In this document: piece after piece, positions 19,948-28,063 of the stretch
How the letters are laid out: each line of letters starts with the position of its first letter
Numbering within the stretch: the first letter of the stretch is position 1
From: an uncultured Saprospiraceae bacterium
Lineage (GTDB): Bacteria > Bacteroidota > Bacteroidia > Chitinophagales > Saprospiraceae
Reading direction: 5' to 3'
DNA: 56,234 nt
Assembly: GCA_938002665.1 (NCBI GenBank)
Contig: CALLAE010000017.1
Span: 1-56,234 of the forward strand
Translations under genes and position numbers: made by a program
The notes under the pieces: model-generated
Database searches by the model: none
Told to the model about the DNA's origin: nothing
Seen by the model: the letters and a program-made list of their open reading frames with translations, nothing else

Positions 19948-20135
19948 TAGTTGTCAGGATATTTAGATCTATTCATTAATCATTCTCTCACCAAAAATAC
20001 TAGCTTTTTATCTAACATTTGAAAATAAAGAAACCGAATGCTTGTCGGCATAAGATGTATTTGACACATTACAAATAGTCATAATAAGTTAAAAATTGAT
20101 AGTAACTTGCACCTTATAATTGACTACAGAACTGA

Positions 20136-20909
20136 ATGAAAATGCGAGCGGTTACCATAATTTCTGATTTTGGTATCAAAGATCATTACGCAGCCTTACT
20201 CAAGGCTGCTATACTAAGCCATCACTCTGAACTACAGCTTATAGATATATCTCATCAGGTAGATACTTATGATATCAGACAGGCCTCCTACTACCTCAAA
20301 GCGACCCATAAGAAATTTCCACAAGGGACCATTCATGTAGTCGCTGTAAATAATTATTACAGACAAGATTTTGAGATTATCTGTTTTGAGTATAAAGGCC
20401 AGTTTTATATAGGACCTAACAATGGTGTCTTCTCCCTTACCTTTGACTCTGTAGACGAATCTGAAATTTATAAAATAGCCTTAGATGAAGAACGACAAGA
20501 TCTATTCGAACTGATAGGTCATGGTGTCGGACTTATAAGCAGAGGACTTTCTATCACAGAGGTGGGGCCACCACTTAATTATTACGAGAAAAAACTGGAT
20601 GTCCAGCCAGTTATCACTTCTGATGAAATAAGAGCAACTATTATCCATATTGATAAATTCGAAAATGTCATTCTCAATGTCAATAGAGAATTTTTCGAAC
20701 ATTTCAGAAAGGATAGAAAAATAGAAATCTACTTTAAATTTACCAATCCAGCTACTGTAATCAGCAAAACCTATAGTGAGGTGCCAGTAGGTGATGTTGT
20801 CTGCCTTTTTAATTCTGCTAACTATCTAGAAATTGCCATCAATATGGGCAAGGCCTCTACACAGCTAGATCTGTTAAAAGACGAAACGGTTCAAATCAAA
20901 TTCGTTTAG
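20136..20909 (+). CDS. SAM hydroxide adenosyltransferase (DUF62 family)
   Basis: This 257-residue protein matches the SAM-hydrolase (SAM_adeno_trans) family. It has an N-terminal ISDFGIKDHYAALLKAAI with the conserved aspartate, then IDISHQVDTYDIRQASYYL, then YIGPNNGVFSL. A C-terminal beta-barrel half follows, including the HIDKFENVILNV stretch. Enzymes of this family hydrolyse S-adenosylmethionine to adenosine and methionine using water or hydroxide; their physiological role is unclear. The start could be the first ATG or the one two codons later. No operon partner is close. Upstream lies a 188-bp divergent promoter region shared with phoH. Confidence 0.92.
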   Translation: MKMRAVTIISDFGIKDHYAALLKAAILSHHSELQLIDISHQVDTYDIRQASYYLKATHKKFPQGTIHVVAVNNYYRQDFEIICFEYKGQFYIGPNNGVFSLTFDSVDESEIYKIALDEERQDLFELIGHGVGLISRGLSITEVGPPLNYYEKKLDVQPVITSDEIRATIIHIDKFENVILNVNREFFEHFRKDRKIEIYFKFTNPATVISKTYSEVPVGDVVCLFNSANYLEIAINMGKASTQLDLLKDETVQIKFV

Positions 20910-21121
20910 TTGGGCACAGTAATCGCACTCTTCAACAGCTAAAAATCAGTTCTTCTTCACATCCCAGTTTGTCTCCATGCCTACACAGCTGAGATGATCT
21001 GAAACAAGTAAATGACAAACTAGGAACTATTGATAATCTTAAAGGAAAAATAGATAACTGACATACTCTTATTGCAGTTGATATTTGCATCATCTTATAA
21101 TTATTAAAAAAATACAATACG
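20910..21121. other. Intergenic region before the cupredoxin-like gene
   Basis: No gene is seen in these 212 bp. Nested inverted repeats are present: AGTTC (20948) with GAACT (21024), and AGTTTGTC (20966-20973) with GACAAACT (21014-21021). They could fold into one long imperfect hairpin, but there is no T-run and no riboswitch I recognise. Confidence 0.4.
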
Positions 21122-21787
21122 ATGAAAATATCAATTCTATTAACTACAGCATTTTTTTTATTCAGCTTCACTTTTGCAATTGCGCAAATAGAACAAATAA
21201 ACCTTGAGCAGGTGAAAGGTGAATTTAGCACTACCAGCTTAGACTTAGCAGCCGGAGATTACCAGTTTAATATCTCCAATAATAATGTTGGACATGAGGT
21301 AGGGTTTGTATTAGTACCCAAAGGAAGCTATGATCAGAAAAACCACATCAAGGATGCCTATGTAAAAGCACCCGTAGCAACTGGAAGCAAGTCTCTGACT
21401 AACGTGGTCAATCTGACACCTGGAGAATATGAGTACTTCTGTCCTCTTAATCCAACACCTAAGTACAGTCTTACGGTACATAAAGATGTAGAGCCGCTTA
21501 GATTGACACAAGTGGATGGTGCATTCAAGGTGCAGGCACTTACAGTTTCTGAAGGTTTGTATCAATTTGAGATTGCTAATGATGATGTGGATCATGAAGT
21601 AGGTTTTGTACTCGTACCGAAAGGAAAATATGACCAAAAAAATCATATTAAAGAAGCTTATGTAAAAGCTCCTGTAGCCACTGGCAGCGCAAGCAAAACC
21701 AATATTGTCAAGCTAGAGGCTGGCGAATACGAATACTTTTGCCCCCTTAATCCTACTCCAAAATATACTCTCAAAGTAGTCAACTAA
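21122..21787 (+). CDS. Exported protein of two duplicated cupredoxin-like domains
   Basis: A signal peptide (MKISILLTTAFFLFSFTFAIAQ) is followed by two copies of one domain, offset by exactly 100 residues. Each has a GDYQFNISN- or GLYQFEIAN-like strand, (G/D)HEVGFVLVPKG with His58 or His158, and GEYEYFCPLNPTPKY with Cys107 or Cys207. The His and Cys positions recall a type 1 copper site, but the second His and the axial Met that normally follow the Cys are missing (the sequence is CPLNPTPKY), so copper binding is doubtful. Probably periplasmic. It has its own terminator and no obvious redox partner nearby. Its function is unknown. Confidence 0.8.
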   Translation: MKISILLTTAFFLFSFTFAIAQIEQINLEQVKGEFSTTSLDLAAGDYQFNISNNNVGHEVGFVLVPKGSYDQKNHIKDAYVKAPVATGSKSLTNVVNLTPGEYEYFCPLNPTPKYSLTVHKDVEPLRLTQVDGAFKVQALTVSEGLYQFEIANDDVDHEVGFVLVPKGKYDQKNHIKEAYVKAPVATGSASKTNIVKLEAGEYEYFCPLNPTPKYTLKVVN

Positions 21788-21809
21788 TTATATATTCTCA
21801 AATAAGGTA

Positions 21810-21845
21810 AGAGCCAAGGCCTGCAACTGCAGCCTTGGCTCTTTT
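21810..21845 (+). terminator. Strong rho-independent terminator
   Basis: An 11-bp perfect stem, AGAGCCAAGGC (21810-21820) with GCCTTGGCTCT (21832-21842), is followed by TTTTAT. Confidence 0.9.
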
Positions 21846-21943
21846 ATTTCTAGGATGCTCCTTTCTGCTTAGCAATAAAAAAATGAAATTTTTATTTACG
21901 CCTAAGTTAGACCCGACAAACTGTCTTTCATACCTTAGCCCCC

Positions 21944-22243
21944 ATGATAGTCAGAATCGTAAAAATGGAGTTCCAGCCAGACAAGGTGGAAAATTTCAAA
22001 ACGCTTTTCGAAAACAAAAAAGAACTAATAAGAGCTTTTCCTGGCTGCCAGCACCTAGAATTACTTCAAGGGACAGCGGCAAATGACTCTGTCTTTATGA
22101 CCTACAGCTATTGGGACTCAGAAGAGGACCTTAATAACTACAGATACTCTGAGCTCTTTGCTGCAACATGGAAAGAAACTAAAATGCTCTTCTCCAAAAA
22201 AGCTGAAGCCATCAGCCTCCATAAATTACACGAACTAGCCTAA
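21944..22243 (+). CDS. Antibiotic-biosynthesis-monooxygenase (ABM) domain protein
   Basis: This 99-residue protein shows the small ferredoxin-like fold of the ABM/YgiN family: MIVRIVKMEFQPDKVENFKT at the start, then FPGCQHLELLQG, then the FMTYSYWDSEEDLNNYR strand-helix. Members act as quinol monooxygenases, heme-degrading enzymes or structural dimers, so the substrate cannot be named. The stop overlaps no coding sequence but is followed one base later by the aroB start (TAATATG), so the two are probably translationally coupled. Confidence 0.85.
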   Translation: MIVRIVKMEFQPDKVENFKTLFENKKELIRAFPGCQHLELLQGTAANDSVFMTYSYWDSEEDLNNYRYSELFAATWKETKMLFSKKAEAISLHKLHELA

Positions 22244-22244
22244 T

Positions 22245-23291
22245 ATGCCTTCAGTAAAGACACCGAATTATAAAGTAGAGATCGATAAAGACCTCGCTGA
22301 GCTCAACAAGTATCTCCATACCCAAAAAGCTTCGAGAATTTTTGTACTGGTAGATGAAAATACCAAAGAGCACTGCCTACCCGCTTTTCATGAGCACATA
22401 GACCTCGGCTATGAACTCTTAGAAGTGACCTCAGGAGAAGAAAACAAGACGCTAGCTTCCTGTGTCATGCTGTGGGATAAGCTGCTAGAGCTAAAGTGCG
22501 ACAGGAATAGCATCATGATTAATCTAGGTGGTGGTGTGATAGGCGATATGGGAGGCTTTGTGGCTAGCACCTATATGCGTGGCATTAGATTTATCCAGAT
22601 GCCGACCACTCTGCTTTCGCAGGTAGATGCCTCTGTAGGTGGGAAGCTAGGTGTAGATCATAAGGGCTACAAAAATATTCTTGGCCTCTTCAATGACCCC
22701 GCTTTAGTCTGGATACATACACCATTTCTACAGACCCTTCCTGAGCGAGAGCTGATGAGTGGCTTTGCTGAAGTGATAAAGCATGGACTTATACAATCTA
22801 AGTCTCTGTGGGAAACCATCAAATCTAAAAGCACAGAACTCAACGAAGAAGAATGGACCAAAGTCATCCACAACTCTGTCAAGATCAAAAACAAAATCGT
22901 CACAGAAGATCCCAAAGAGGGCGGCCTGCGTAAGATCCTCAACTTTGGGCACACCATAGGCCATGCACTAGAATCTTATTATCTCGACACTGATAAAAAA
23001 CTGCTACATGGTGAGGCCATCGCCAAAGGTATGATCGTAGAAGCTTATCTCAGTTTTAAGACCAAGCGCATCTCCATTATAGAAATGGAAGAAATAAACT
23101 CCCTCCTAGAATCCACCTATAAGCTGCCTACCATCCAAGAAAACGAAATGGATGAACTCCTTACTATTATGGCTATGGACAAAAAGAACAAGGGTGGAAA
23201 GAAGCTCTTCTCGTTAATCAATGGGATAGGCGCTTGTGATTATGAAGTCGAAATCGAGAATGTGCTAATCAGGGAAGCGATGGGGTTCTAG
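22245..23291 (+). CDS. aroB: 3-dehydroquinate synthase
   Basis: The 348-residue protein has the NAD-binding and active-site features of DHQ synthase: NLGGGVIGDMGGFVASTYMR, then the FIQMPTTLLSQVDASVGGK block, HGLIQ, and the zinc-binding LNFGHTIGHALE and LLHGEAIAKGM. It converts DAHP to 3-dehydroquinate, the second shikimate-pathway step. Length is typical. It starts one base after the ABM gene stop and ends before a hairpin shared with a converging gene remnant. Confidence 0.96.
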   Translation: MPSVKTPNYKVEIDKDLAELNKYLHTQKASRIFVLVDENTKEHCLPAFHEHIDLGYELLEVTSGEENKTLASCVMLWDKLLELKCDRNSIMINLGGGVIGDMGGFVASTYMRGIRFIQMPTTLLSQVDASVGGKLGVDHKGYKNILGLFNDPALVWIHTPFLQTLPERELMSGFAEVIKHGLIQSKSLWETIKSKSTELNEEEWTKVIHNSVKIKNKIVTEDPKEGGLRKILNFGHTIGHALESYYLDTDKKLLHGEAIAKGMIVEAYLSFKTKRISIIEMEEINSLLESTYKLPTIQENEMDELLTIMAMDKKNKGGKKLFSLINGIGACDYEVEIENVLIREAMGF

Positions 23292-23293
23292 AT

Positions 23294-23322
23294 ATAAAAA
23301 AAGCCTAGCAAATTGCTAGGCT
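23294..23322 (-). terminator. Terminator between aroB and the converging remnant
   Basis: The stem AGCCTAGCAA (23302-23311) with TTGCTAGGCT (23313-23322) is followed on the minus strand by a run of seven T, so it mainly fits minus-strand transcripts. It may also stop aroB transcription, though with a poorer T-tract. Confidence 0.75.
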
Positions 23323-23333
23323 CCATATTATTT

Positions 23334-23716
23334 TTAGTTGTCTCCAATAGCATGAAAACAGGTAAACTCCCAGTAATCATAGTCCGATCCAAGAGTACCA
23401 TGATTTCTTGTAATCAACTTATAACTAGTTACAGATATTGAGTAATCTACCGTCATTGCATAAGTGGCAAAACTTCCATCCATAGGAGAGTCCTCTGTTA
23501 TTACCTCTTCTGAAACCAGCTCACCTTCCGCAAAAAACTGAACTGAACTACGGTCTTCAAATTTTATAGGTTGGATTCCTTTAACCTAGCTAGCGGAACA
23601 GCGATATACTGCTTCCCATTGTAATCACTCACGACAAAGAGGTTATTCCGATTTCAGAATAGTAGATATTCTTTAAACCACCTTTTCTTTAATTCAATGC
23701 CTTTTTTCAAAACAAC
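23334..23716 (-). pseudogene. Decayed gene remnant with one in-frame stop and one frameshift
   Basis: Translating the minus strand gives clearly protein-like sequence in two frames: KKGIELKKRWFKEYLLF, then TGA (23654-23656), then NRNNLFVVSDYNGKQYIAV and PLARLK. After a frame change in the AAA run at 23580-23582, it continues GIQPIKFEDRSSVQFFAEGE and ends SDYDYWEFTCFHAIGDN with TAA at 23334-23336. Adding one A in that run and changing TGA to a sense codon restores about 125 codons. The 5' end is missing: an in-frame TGA lies at 23717-23719. It overlaps the 3' end of the ATPase gene by about 10 bp. I do not recognise the family. A terminator follows it. Confidence 0.7.
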
Positions 23717-25131
23717 TCACCCACTACTACCCTACTATCCACCACCTCAGTGCTATACTGATTTTCTTCCAATGGGTAATTTGTGATCATGGTATTAAAG
23801 ACCATTTTTTTAGTCTTTGTCGCAGACTGAAAAAGAGCTTTTCGCTTTCTGATGGTTTCGGCATAGCTCTTAGTGAATTCATAGTTAGTACTGTAATACT
23901 TACATTCACAAATATTGATAGTGTTATCAGCACGATCCAGTAAGAGATCTATCTGAAAGCCATTCTTCCCCCTCTTCCCCTCTTGCCGGTAACTTGCAAC
24001 TTCAGTATAGACAGCAGAGATTCCTAAGGCTTTTTTGATTTCTTCCACATGCCTTAGACATAGATTCTCAAAAGCATAACCTTTCCATATCTTATAGGTC
24101 TGCTTAGCTGATAGCTGTTGCCAGAGTCCTTTAGTGAGTTTTCTATTCTTGCTCATAAATCGATGGTAGAAAATACAATACTCATCTATCAGCCTATAGA
24201 TAGCACCTCTTTTCTTCTTACCATATGGCAACTGCTCTTCCACAAAACCTGACAACAGTAAGTCATTCATTACTCTCGTAAAAGGGCCTCCTGCTCCCAC
24301 TTTAGATTTATTAATCAGTTCTTTTCGTGAGAGCCCCTGCCTGCTCAGCGCCAAGGCCTGCACCATAGCTTCATGATCTCCAGCATTTTCGTATAGTGCT
24401 TTGAAAAGATTTTCATACTCATTGTATAACAGGCCAGCTGCAGAAAAGCACAGTTGTTCTATAGCTACTGTAGGGCTTTGTCCTTTTTTAATTGCATTAA
24501 GGTAGAAGGGCACACCGCCGCATATCATATAGAGTTCTACGATGGCATTATCAGTCAGCTTGATACTCTTACTTGCAAGAAATTGCTTAGTCTCCTTTAG
24601 TGTGAAAGGTTGCAAATTTATTTTTGCGGTTATCCTATTATGTAACCCTCCTTTATCATTGTACACCTTGCTGGTTATCCACGAGGTAGAAGAGCCACAG
24701 ACGACGAGTATGTAGTTCTTAGTTTTACTCAGGTAATCGTTCCAGAAATGTGCTAGGACTTGCAGAAAGTTGGATTTTGGAGTCGCAAGCCAAGGCACTT
24801 CGTCCAAAAAAATAACTCGTTTCTTCTTTGATTTTTTCTTTTCCAAATAGTACTTCAGTAATATAAGGGCCTCTTGCCACCCCCTAGGCATCCCTATGGT
24901 ACGCTGCTTTGTGTAGTAAGCAAGCTTATCCATAAAATGAACTAACTGCTCCTCCAGGCTACCATCTTTTATGCCCGTCATGCTAAAGACCATATGGTTC
25001 TCATACACAGCATCTACTAAGAAAGTCTTCCCTATCCTTCTCCTGCCTGTCACCCCTACAAATTCTGAATGGCCTGATACTAGAAGCTCTTTGAGTAACT
25101 TCTCTTCTTTGTCTCTACCATATACCTTCAT
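23707..25131 (-). CDS. AAA ATPase with DUF234-type nuclease-like C-terminus
   Basis: The 474-residue protein has the ATPase_2 domain. Walker A is GRRRIGKT (about residue 29), Walker B is VIFLDEVPWLA, and the sensor region is LVVCGSSTSWI. A winged-helix middle (ALSRQGLSRKELINKSKVG) and a DUF234-type C-terminus follow. In the C-terminus, FQIDLLLDRADN and INICECKYY resemble the D...ExK core of PD-(D/E)xK nucleases. These stand-alone ATPases are common in Bacteroidota and archaea and are often laterally transferred; their function is unproven. The flanking DNA is a decayed remnant on one side and very AT-rich on the other, which fits an acquired gene. Confidence 0.9.
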   Translation of the reverse strand: MKVYGRDKEEKLLKELLVSGHSEFVGVTGRRRIGKTFLVDAVYENHMVFSMTGIKDGSLEEQLVHFMDKLAYYTKQRTIGMPRGWQEALILLKYYLEKKKSKKKRVIFLDEVPWLATPKSNFLQVLAHFWNDYLSKTKNYILVVCGSSTSWITSKVYNDKGGLHNRITAKINLQPFTLKETKQFLASKSIKLTDNAIVELYMICGGVPFYLNAIKKGQSPTVAIEQLCFSAAGLLYNEYENLFKALYENAGDHEAMVQALALSRQGLSRKELINKSKVGAGGPFTRVMNDLLLSGFVEEQLPYGKKKRGAIYRLIDEYCIFYHRFMSKNRKLTKGLWQQLSAKQTYKIWKGYAFENLCLRHVEEIKKALGISAVYTEVASYRQEGKRGKNGFQIDLLLDRADNTINICECKYYSTNYEFTKSYAETIRKRKALFQSATKTKKMVFNTMITNYPLEENQYSTEVVDSRVVVGELF

Positions 25132-25134
25132 TCT

Positions 25135-25200
25135 ATACTTGTATTTATCTCACAAATTTATATACATAAGTACAAATATATAATTCATACTTGTATTTAT
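25135..25200 (-). promoter_or_regulatory. ATPase upstream region with a 14-bp direct repeat and a -7 box
   Basis: ATACTTGTATTTAT occurs exactly twice, at 25135-25148 and 25187-25200, 52 bp apart. Between them, on the minus strand, TAAATTTG (25153-25160) fits the TAnnTTTG box, 22 bp before the ATG at 25131. The repeats flank the promoter, as operator sites often do, but this is inference. Confidence 0.4.
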
Positions 25201-25310
25201 ATATACATTTTTAACACTTAAATACAATTATAAATTACAATAATCTAACAAATACAAGGCTTTTGGGATTTTAAACTTACAAAAATGAATTTATTTTTTA
25301 TCTATTAAAT
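25201..25310. other. AT-rich gene-free stretch
   Basis: The sequence is dominated by A and T with several AATACAA copies. I see no gene or RNA structure. Confidence 0.5.
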
Positions 25311-25341
25311 AAAAAAAAGACCCTGATTCACATCAGAGTCT
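25311..25341 (-). terminator. Terminator of the E1 dehydrogenase operon
   Basis: The stem AGACCCTGAT (25318-25327) with ATCAGAGTCT (25332-25341) has one mismatch. It is followed on the minus strand by eight T (25311-25318). Confidence 0.85.
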
Positions 25342-25369
25342 CTTCTCAATTTACCTTCATCTGAAGATA

Positions 25370-25927
25370 TTATTCTTCTAGTTCTTGTTGTAGGCCCGAA
25401 AAGCCAATAGGGTTCATTCCCATCTTCTCTGGCACATCATCATCAAAGTCTTCCCACTCTATCACTTCCTTCAGAAAGGTCTCTGTGTATCTCAATATAT
25501 GCACAGGCTTTAATTCTTCAGGTCTTAGAATTTCTAAGGTCATAGGGGGCTTAGGCTGACCATAGCCTTCTATAAATGGATACATGATCATAATCATCAC
25601 CTTACCATTAAAGAGCTGCTGAAAAATAAGTGCCCCATTAGATTTGATAAAAGGACGCTTAGATTTATTACCTGGTAATCTTTCTGCTATGCCGCTTACT
25701 TCCGTTCCTAAAGACAAATTGACAACTTCTAGATTTTCTATGTCATCCTTTATATCTACATAGGCACTTAACTTCGTCTTCTTTATAATCTTATTGAGAT
25801 TATCGACGATCATAGTCTTCAGACCTTCTGACCAGTCCGTTCTATAGTTATGTGTATTCTTCAAGATAGACTTATACTTGCCTACTTTGTCCTTGATCTT
25901 AGAGTAATCCATTTTCTTATCCGCCAT
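25370..25927 (-). CDS. Conserved-looking protein of unknown function, coupled to E1 dehydrogenase
   Basis: This 185-residue soluble protein has no signal peptide or membrane segment. The N-terminal third is rich in lysine (MADKKMDYSKIKDKVGKYKS). The middle includes ERLPGNKSKRPFIKSNGALI and a hydrophobic strand GKVMIMIMYPFIEGYG. The C-terminus is acidic (EWEDFDDDVPEKMG). I do not recognise the family. Its ATG overlaps the TAA of the upstream dehydrogenase gene by one base (TAATG), so the two are almost certainly cotranscribed and translationally coupled. A role connected with the dehydrogenase is suggested but unproven. Confidence 0.8.
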   Translation of the reverse strand: MADKKMDYSKIKDKVGKYKSILKNTHNYRTDWSEGLKTMIVDNLNKIIKKTKLSAYVDIKDDIENLEVVNLSLGTEVSGIAERLPGNKSKRPFIKSNGALIFQQLFNGKVMIMIMYPFIEGYGQPKPPMTLEILRPEELKPVHILRYTETFLKEVIEWEDFDDDVPEKMGMNPIGFSGLQQELEE

Positions 25928-27930
25928 TAGTATTTCATTAGTTTTTCAATTGCTGCTTGTAATCTGAAACTGGCTAGAAATTCCTTTTCCAGCTCTTTAT
26001 TAAAGGGCACTGGTGTATCTAGACTAGCCACTCTAATTACTGGACCATCAAGATTTTCGAAAAGATGCTCAGATATGTATGCTGATATCTCTCCACCTAT
26101 CCCTCCAAACAAAGTATCCTCATGTAAGACTATAACCTTGCTTGTCTTCTTAACAGTATCATTAATAATGCCATAATCTAATGGCTGTAAAGATCGAAGA
26201 TCTATTATGTCAGCCGCTATACCCATTTCTTCAGTGAGGTCTTTTGCCCAGTGCACCCCCATACCATAAGTAATGATAGAGATTGCAGTCCCAGCTGCTA
26301 CCCTCGCACCTTTTCCTATCTCAGTTGTGTAATAGCCTTCGGGTACTGTTTCAGTCAATGTTCTATACATACCCTTATGCTCAAAAAACATCACAGGGTT
26401 AGGATCTTCTAGGGAAGCCAACAATAAGCCCTTAGCATCAGTAGGGTTAGAGGGATAGACTATCTTAAGACCTGGTGTATGAGCAAACCATGCTTCATTA
26501 GTCTGAGAATGGAAAGGTCCAGCACCTACTCCACCACCACAAGGCATCCTGATGACCACATCTGCCGCATGGCCCCAGCGATAATGAATCTTTGCTAGAT
26601 TATTGATTATCTGATTGAAACCACAAGTCACGAAATCTGCAAATTGCATCTCTACCATAGCCTTATAACCTTTCATACTCAGCCCCAGTCCGATACCCAC
26701 TATCGCACTTTCGCATAGTGGCGTATTCCTTACCCTTTCAGTCCCATACTTTTCAGTAAATCCATCTGTTATCTTAAATACTCCTCCATAGTCCGCTATA
26801 TCTTGCCCCATGAGGACCAGCTTATCCCATTTCTGCATGGCTATATCCAGCGCATCAGAGACCGCATCTATATATCGCAAGTCTTTCTTCACAGTAGATG
26901 GAGCAACTGCTTGAAAGCTGTAAGGGGCATAAATCTCCACCTGCTCTTTTGTCGTATCCACGGTCAGCTCCTCAGAGGCATAAGCAATATCCAACTGTTC
27001 CTTTACTTCCACTTTCAGCTTTTCTTTCAGAGCACTTACTTCAGTATCATCTAGATAGCCACTATCTATAAGGAAATTTTTGTAGTTCTCTATCGGATCT
27101 TTCTCTGCCCAACTAGCCATCAAATCTTCAGGAACATACTTTGTACCTGAAGCTTCCTCATGCCCTCTCATTCTGAAAGTATCACATTCTATAAGAATGG
27201 GCTCTGGCTTCTTTCTTATCTGCTTCGCAATTTTCGTGACAGTATTATAGACCTCTAGTACATTATTACCATCTAGTCTATAACTCTTCATACCATAGCC
27301 GACACCTCTATCAGAAAGATGAGCACAACGATACTGCTCACTGACTGGTGTCGAGAGGCCATAGCCATTATTCTCTATAACAAAAATGACTGGCAACTGC
27401 CATACAGCTGCGACATTAAGGGCTTCATGAAATTCTCCTTCACTTGTCCCTCCCTCGCCCGTAAAAGCAATTGCAATTTTTTGCTCCCCTGCCAGCTTAT
27501 GAGCCATAGCTATACCACTCGCAAGGGAAAGCTGCGGACCTAAGTGAGAAATCATCCCCCAGATATTATACTCCTTAGTGCCAAAATGAAAAGATCTGTC
27601 ACGTCCCTGAGAAAAACCAGCAGGCTTGCCTTGCCACTGTGCAAACAATCTACTGAGAGGCACCCCACGAGTCGTAAAGACACCTAAGTTTCTATGCATA
27701 GGAAATATCCATTCTTCATCATCTAAGACACTAGTGCAACCGACTGAAATGGCTTCTTGGCCTATACCAGAAAACCATTTCCCTATCTTTCCCTGACGCA
27801 ATAAGGAGAGCATCTTCTCCTCTATAATCCTAGGCCTGAGCATAGCCTCATAGAGCTCCAGCTGTTTTTTCTTAGTAAGACCTTGAGAGTCATATATAAT
27901 GGGGCTGGAATCTACGGTATTAGCTGACAT
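25927..27930 (-). CDS. Fused alpha/beta E1 component of a 2-oxoacid dehydrogenase
   Basis: The 667-residue protein joins the E1 alpha subunit to E1 beta. The alpha half (about 1-330) has the thiamine-diphosphate motif GEGGTSEGEFHEALN, ending VIENN. The beta half (about 340-667) has MGQDIADYGGVFKITDGF and TPLCESAIVGIGLG, and ends with a transketolase C-terminal domain (IDLRSLQPLDYGII and HEDTLFGGIGGE). It would decarboxylate pyruvate or branched-chain 2-oxoacids and pass the acyl group to an E2 lipoyl protein; no E2 or E3 is in the window. Such fusions are common in Bacteroidota. The substrate cannot be fixed by eye. Confidence 0.93.
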   Translation of the reverse strand: MSANTVDSSPIIYDSQGLTKKKQLELYEAMLRPRIIEEKMLSLLRQGKIGKWFSGIGQEAISVGCTSVLDDEEWIFPMHRNLGVFTTRGVPLSRLFAQWQGKPAGFSQGRDRSFHFGTKEYNIWGMISHLGPQLSLASGIAMAHKLAGEQKIAIAFTGEGGTSEGEFHEALNVAAVWQLPVIFVIENNGYGLSTPVSEQYRCAHLSDRGVGYGMKSYRLDGNNVLEVYNTVTKIAKQIRKKPEPILIECDTFRMRGHEEASGTKYVPEDLMASWAEKDPIENYKNFLIDSGYLDDTEVSALKEKLKVEVKEQLDIAYASEELTVDTTKEQVEIYAPYSFQAVAPSTVKKDLRYIDAVSDALDIAMQKWDKLVLMGQDIADYGGVFKITDGFTEKYGTERVRNTPLCESAIVGIGLGLSMKGYKAMVEMQFADFVTCGFNQIINNLAKIHYRWGHAADVVIRMPCGGGVGAGPFHSQTNEAWFAHTPGLKIVYPSNPTDAKGLLLASLEDPNPVMFFEHKGMYRTLTETVPEGYYTTEIGKGARVAAGTAISIITYGMGVHWAKDLTEEMGIAADIIDLRSLQPLDYGIINDTVKKTSKVIVLHEDTLFGGIGGEISAYISEHLFENLDGPVIRVASLDTPVPFNKELEKEFLASFRLQAAIEKLMKY

Positions 27931-28063
27931 ATACTCTTATGAAATTATAGCAAATATGAAAAAAAAGTACTCATATATAAACGCTGTCATCTATAATTAA
28001 CCAATATGCAATTTCCTAAGACCTTTTAAGCCAGTATTATCAAGAAGCAACCATAATATGAGC

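Noticed and set aside
20932..21231. Minus-strand frame before the cupredoxin-like gene
   Set aside because: It overlaps the start and signal peptide of the real gene and has no protein features.
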